NCBI RefSeq assembly: GCF_022965805.1
Contig: NC_133104.1
Location: 40,344,682 to 40,408,681, forward strand
DNA from: Primulina eburnea
Lineage: Eukaryota; Streptophyta; Magnoliopsida; Lamiales; Gesneriaceae
Reading direction: 5' to 3'
Length of the DNA stretch: 64,000 bases
The notes beneath the pieces are model-generated. The model was not told where the DNA came from. It ran no database searches and saw only the letters and a list, made by a program, of their open reading frames with translations. The number at the start of each line of letters is the position of its first letter. Within the stretch, counting starts at the first letter, position 1. Shown here piece by piece: positions 59,833 through 64,000 of this stretch. A program made the position numbers and the translations under genes.

Positions 59833-60893
59833 AACACGAATCCCCGTAGTATCCAACATATTTGGATCAACGATGGATCTGTAACTATGGCACTATCTTA
59901 CCGTATACTCTCATTTACCAGTTAACTGCATATTGGGCGTAATTCAAGGGGACAGAATAAAGTTTAATCGAGGATTTTACAGTCAGTTGTTCACCAAAAA
60001 AAAAAAAATGTAGACACAAATTATGAACATGGAAGTTCTCCAGAAGCTGTCGATGCGCTGTATGGAAATGGTCGAGACCAGCTGCCAATTTTAATACTAA
60101 CACAAATGGTATCCAGCTATTACCGACAAACCTTTTTCGAGGGATCATCTCTCTGTACCATGCGACATGGTTACAGTTATAAGGTTCGGTTAATTCGTTC
60201 TAAAAAATGACAGGCGATAAGCTGATAGTCACTCATCGTTTAGGTATTTAGGCGACCGTTTAGACGGTTTTTTTTTATTTAAATATTTAAATCTTTTTGT
60301 TTATTTATTTATTTCTCCAATAATTATTTTGTATCATATTAAACTCAAAATCAATAACATATTATATTTCTTTACAGGATAAAACAATATTTTTAAATTT
60401 TAAAAAATTATATAAATTAAATTAGGCGAGTGCTTTGGTGGTTTTTGAAAATCGAGACGGCGACCAACCATGCAACGACTAAACGTCGGCTAGACATCCT
60501 AGACGTCACTTTTTAGCACACTGCTAATATTTGGCTAAAAAAGAAATTTCATGGACATGTTTTTTAGAGCAATTTTTTTAAAAAATAAAAATTTTATGTT
60601 AAGATGAAGTAAGTTTTTTTAAAAAAATCGAAAAGAAGCTAAACATGTACCATAAGCCACAATTTTCTTGGCTTTTCGACCTTTAAATTTTTCGACCTTA
60701 ATTTTTAATATAAAATAGCTTGTTCAATGCAAATGCACTCTGGGTGATGGAATAATAAGATATTTAAAAAGCTATGATCTTCTTCACTGTTTACTACATG
60801 TCATAAAATAGAGGAGATCGATGTGAGGTATACTTTATTTATTCATATGAACTGACAGGTCGGTGTCTCCTCTCTTTTGCTTCAGATATACCA
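59648..60893. other. Intergenic DNA with (AT)n and a hAT-like MITE
   Basis: Holds the aldolase 3' UTR, an AT run at 59802-59829, the MITE-like element near 60194-60523, and the phytocyanin promoter on the right. No gene recognised. Confidence 0.5.
60194..60523. mobile_element. Probable hAT-like MITE
   Basis: The right end read inward is CAGTGTGCTAAAAAGTGACG and the left end contains TTCTAAAAAATGACAGGCG, so the two ends are partial inverted repeats. The interior has GGCGACCGTTTAGACGG and GAGACGGCGACC motifs in both halves. The CAGTG start is hAT-like, but I found no matching target duplication, and the left tip is worn. Confidence 0.45.
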
Positions 60894-61568
60894 ATGGCTA
60901 ATCTCACAAAACCTCCAAGATTCCTTAGTTTCTTTTATTGTTCCCTTATTTTTCTCGCATCAATCCAAATAAAAGTGTTGTGTGAAACCTACAAGGTTGG
61001 AGATTTAGATTCATGGGGGATACCCACTTCTTCAAATCCGCAAATCTACAACAGATGGTCAAGATATCACAATCTCACGATGGGAGACTCCCTCTGTAAG
61101 TACATTCTATTTTGAATCACACACACATATTGGGGATGATTGATTCGTGTTTCTTTTCTTTTTCTTTTTTTTTTTTGCTGCTGTTTTTGGGCAGTTTTCT
61201 TGTACCCTCCTAGTCGAGATTCGGTCATCCAAGTCAGAGATGTTGAATCCTACTCTAGCTGCAATCTGAAATATCCAATCTTGCACATGAACGATGGCAA
61301 CTCTTTGTTCAACATCACCAAGCCTGGAAATTTTTACTTCATCAGTGGAGTTGAAGGGCACTGTGAAAAATCACAGAAGCTTCACATTTTTGTATACGGG
61401 AATGGATCTTATCCAGTTTCATCAGCGCCGGGACCTGATTCTGCTGCTGCCGCTCCCTCCTATCCTACTGTTTCTGGCTCCATTCCAGTCCAGGCTTCTG
61501 CTTTGTCCTTCTTCAAGATTCCTGTGTTCATGATCTCTGCTACAATTATTTCTTGTTATATGCTCTAA
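60894..61568 (+). CDS. Early nodulin-like phytocyanin (ENODL), GPI-anchored
   Basis: Two exons, 60894-61095 and 61195-61568, encode 191 aa. A signal peptide covers about residues 1-30, followed by a phytocyanin domain (TYKVGDLDSWGIP to QKLHIFV). Cys90 (YSSCN) and Cys124 (GHCEKSQKL) form the conserved disulfide. The copper-ligand cysteine is replaced by Ser in YFISGVEGHC, so it should not bind type I copper, as in ENODL proteins. A Pro/Ala/Ser-rich linker (SSAPGPDSAAAAPSYP) typical of arabinogalactan glycosylation and a hydrophobic C-terminus (FFKIPVFMISATIISCYML) predict a GPI anchor at the cell surface. The intron position is the one usual for phytocyanins. Confidence 0.88.
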
Positions 61569-62270
61569 TCTTGTTTTTTTTAAAAAAAATTAATGAAATG
61601 ATTCTTGAAAGGAGAATTTAATTTGTCGGCACAATGAGACTCGTTGAGTCTGTACTTTTTTTCCATTTAAATAATAAACTTTCATACCCCTTTTACTTCT
61701 TTTCGTGCCTTCTTATTCTTTGTTTGTGTATATTTTAAATAAATGTCCCTTTCTTCTTTGCGAAAAGTATTATGAAATCCCCTTTTATTCCTGAACACAG
61801 ACGGCCCACTGGCCAACTTTTTCTTCACAAAAAAAGTGAAAATTCCGAACGACAATATTATGATTTAATGAGTTGCATGCACAAAGGTAAGTTTTTAAAA
61901 AATCAAGAGGTGTGATCTATGATCTCAATTCAGTATCAGAACCTTAGCATAATCAATGGAGCCATTAAATCGATAATACAAATGAATCGGTGAAAATTGA
62001 AACCGGGTGCATCAACTTTTATGAACATGGCTTTGGCCTACCGCATATTCGAACACCGATGAGCAATAGCTGGTAATAACATTTTACCCGTTCTTTGGAA
62101 TCAAGCCTCTCTTGGTACAAAATTAACCTTAAATTTGAATAGTGGATCATAGTGTCCCCAATTTGAAACATGGCATTGAATCATTGTTGCATAGCCAGAT
62201 TGGTTTTACCCGAATCAGCATTTTGCCCCTTCAATCCAACACATGAGTTGTCTTTGCTTTCCATGCTAAT
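61569..62270. other. Convergent intergenic region
   Basis: The phytocyanin (plus) and trehalase (minus) genes converge, so both 3' UTRs lie here. No other feature was recognised. Confidence 0.5.
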
Positions 62271-63959
62271 TTATGGACAGTCAAGCTTTAGGTCTTTAGG
62301 CCATCCAAATTCTTCCAAGAACGCTAACACGACTCCATTTGACCAACCAAACCCTGTCTGTGTATGAAAACAGATCAAATTAAGCACCAACAAGAACACA
62401 AAGTGTTGAGTGTTTTCGATCTCTTGACTCCAAGGCAAAATATGACTTACCTGGGGTGCGTATTCCCCACCGCCTCCAATGTCTCCACATTTCCGTATGT
62501 CATATTTCTCATGCATCGTTCCCGTTTTCTTAAATGCTACGTAGTTTGTTCTGATCCACTTCACCGCAGTTTCTTGTGCAATAGCTAGTGCTTTCTCGGA
62601 TCCGCACCTGACAAGGCCTTCAACAATCATGTGTTGAAGTGGTGCCCAACCATTTGGAAAATCCCTGATTATCATCAATGCACACAAATTCAGTGGTTAC
62701 ATAAACCAAGAAACAATTGTTATCACTTTCGGAAAAAAGTAGAAGCCATTGTGAGAGTCACCATTGTTGTCCTGAATTTGCCAAAGAAGTTGCTATCCCA
62801 GCTGAATGAACCAGCCCCGAATTCTGGAGACTTCTAATAACTTTATCCACTATCTTAGCATCTAAACATATGCATAAAATAAAAGAAAAAAATTATGGTC
62901 GTTGATACACAAATTCAATTACTGTTATGAAATCATGAAGTAACAAAGTTTAGTAACTTAGACACATAACGAGATATTTTGTTTTGCATCTGCAGAACAG
63001 AAAGTTAATTATGAAAGGCAGTAGACCAGAGTATAGCTTATTTTTAGTTAAAGGTGATACAACTACCACTGTTTGACATCCTGATAGATCCAGCCTTTTT
63101 TGCGCTCGATATTTTGAGCAAGAAATAAGACTGGGAATGGATGATCTTTGAACACATAAAAATTATAAAGTTATCATTATATGTCAAAATCTGAAGATTC
63201 CGAACCTGAAGCAAACGGCTGGATCCACAAGGGGACAAAATTTGAGGCAAATATTTTCTTTTTCTGGCTCGAACCATTCAATGTAATAACATCCTGAAAG
63301 CCCAAAAACCAAGATCAAGAACAGAAAGATAACCGATAGCAAGATAGGATAGAACTCTAGTCAGTCTCCATGGCACCAGCTTACATACATTTGAATTGCC
63401 CAACCAGTAGTCAACCCACTGTCCCATTTCTGCATTCCAGAGAATTGAAGTTATGGCCTTCTTTCTAGCCTCCGAAGCATTTCTAAAGCGTTCTGATGTA
63501 TCAGAATCTCCAAGACTGTGTGCCAGAGAGGATATGTCGAGTTCCATCTATGTTGGAAACAAATGGAATAAATAAAGCATTCATTGGAAGAAACAAGTTA
63601 TTGAATGCATAATTATCAAAATCTTACCTTCAGTATGAATGCGTTCAAATCCACAGGTATAATTGACGTCGTAGCTAATGTTGTTAGATCAAACGCATTC
63701 CTAAAAAATCATATGATGAATCAAACCATCAATCATAATATGCAACAAGCTAAATATAGAATAGATCATGTTTGATTGATTCTAGGTATATATCTCGAAC
63801 TGGAATCTTATGCCAGATTATATCCAATAATAACGAGGAATTAAGCTACCTCATCCATCTAGTACTGAAATCCCATCCAGATTCGGCAGTTGAACCCAGC
63901 TCCCGGTAAAGCTGCTTTTTTTCACAAGTATTAGAGAGCTTTGAAGCCGTCTCCCGATC
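62271..63959 (-). CDS. TRE1: Trehalase (GH37), 3' part; 5' exons beyond the window
   Basis: Seven minus-strand exons are inside the window: 63959-63850, 63700-63628, 63547-63389, 63293-63206, 62861-62762, 62664-62451 and 62357-62271. They give the C-terminal 276 aa. Trehalase hydrolyses trehalose to two glucoses; in plants it is usually an extracellular membrane-bound enzyme tied to stress and stomatal control. Visible landmarks are ESGWDFSTRWMRNAFDL, IIPVDLNAFI, WNAEMGQWVDYWLGNSN, FASNFVPLWIQPFAS, the GH37 signature QQWDFPNGWAPLQ (joined across an intron), TGTMHEKYD with a probable catalytic Glu, GGGGEYAPQTGFGWSNG and the end LKLDCP. All introns are GT-AG. The gene's start lies to the right of base 64000. 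Confidence 0.93.
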
Positions 63960-64000
63960 CTGCAGATGTGAAAGACACTTTTGAGAACTAAAGAACCAAA

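Noticed and set aside
63044..63277. Minus-strand segment with AKKAGSIRMSNSG, at first taken for a trehalase exon
   Set aside because: The true exon with AGIATSLANSGQQW is at 62762-62861 with proper splice sites; this segment lies in the intron between the exons at 63206 and 62861.
1..64000. CRISPR arrays, rRNA, tRNA, organellar or viral genes
   Set aside because: None seen by eye. tRNA-like TGGTATCAGAGC sequences are retroelement primer sites and not tRNA genes. A tRNA scan was not possible here.

Overview
This is a stretch of eudicot plant nuclear genome. Genes are split by AT-rich GT-AG introns, proteins match plant-specific families, and AT-rich intergenic DNA holds short plant-type transposons. 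A recurrent element ending in palindromic TGAGACCGTCTCAC motifs reminds me of Lamiales genomes, but that placement is recollection only and weak. No prokaryotic, organellar or viral gene was seen.

Layout. 1-3138: repeats, including a hAT MITE with a perfect 8-bp target duplication nested in a second MITE, and a tiny TRIM retroelement whose LTRs face each other. 3139-9403 (-): a POLTERGEIST-LIKE1-type PP2C phosphatase. 10687-11961: a deleted Ty3/gypsy element. 13207-14184 (-): a membrane-anchored double-SANT protein (MAMYB). 15190-16120: a dead PIF/Harbinger transposase. 17974-22691 (+): plastid-type PRPP synthetase. 23965-25008 (+): a TORNADO2/TET1-type tetraspanin. 26592-29904 (+): a Gfo/Idh/MocA oxidoreductase. 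31337-35985 (-): an SMPD4-like protein. 36234-37961: a TRIM with a MITE inside it. 39358-45059 (+): an RWD-RBR (RNF14-like) ubiquitin ligase with a frameshift in exon 1. 47089-47857 (+): an ATHB-7/12-type HD-Zip I factor. 48360-51450 (-): a decayed MED10 copy with a retroelement fragment in its last intron. 52325-57102 (-): an EMB8-like alpha/beta hydrolase. 58568-59647 (+): an HpcH/HpaI aldolase with a charged tail. 60894-61568 (+): an early-nodulin-like phytocyanin. 62271-63959 (-): the 3' part of a trehalase that runs off the right edge.

The genes are independent single-copy style loci and do not form an operon or pathway cluster. Themes recur: PLL1 and TRN2 homologues act in meristem and vascular patterning, HB7-type factors and trehalase are linked to stress, and PRPP synthetase feeds nucleotide synthesis. 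I found no wholly new biological system. The items most worth a second look are the inverted-LTR TRIM, the MED10 fossil, the frameshifted RBR ligase, two GC-AG introns, and the lysine/glutamate tail on the aldolase. Exon limits were set by hand from splice consensus, reading frame and family conservation. UTRs and transcription starts were not determined.
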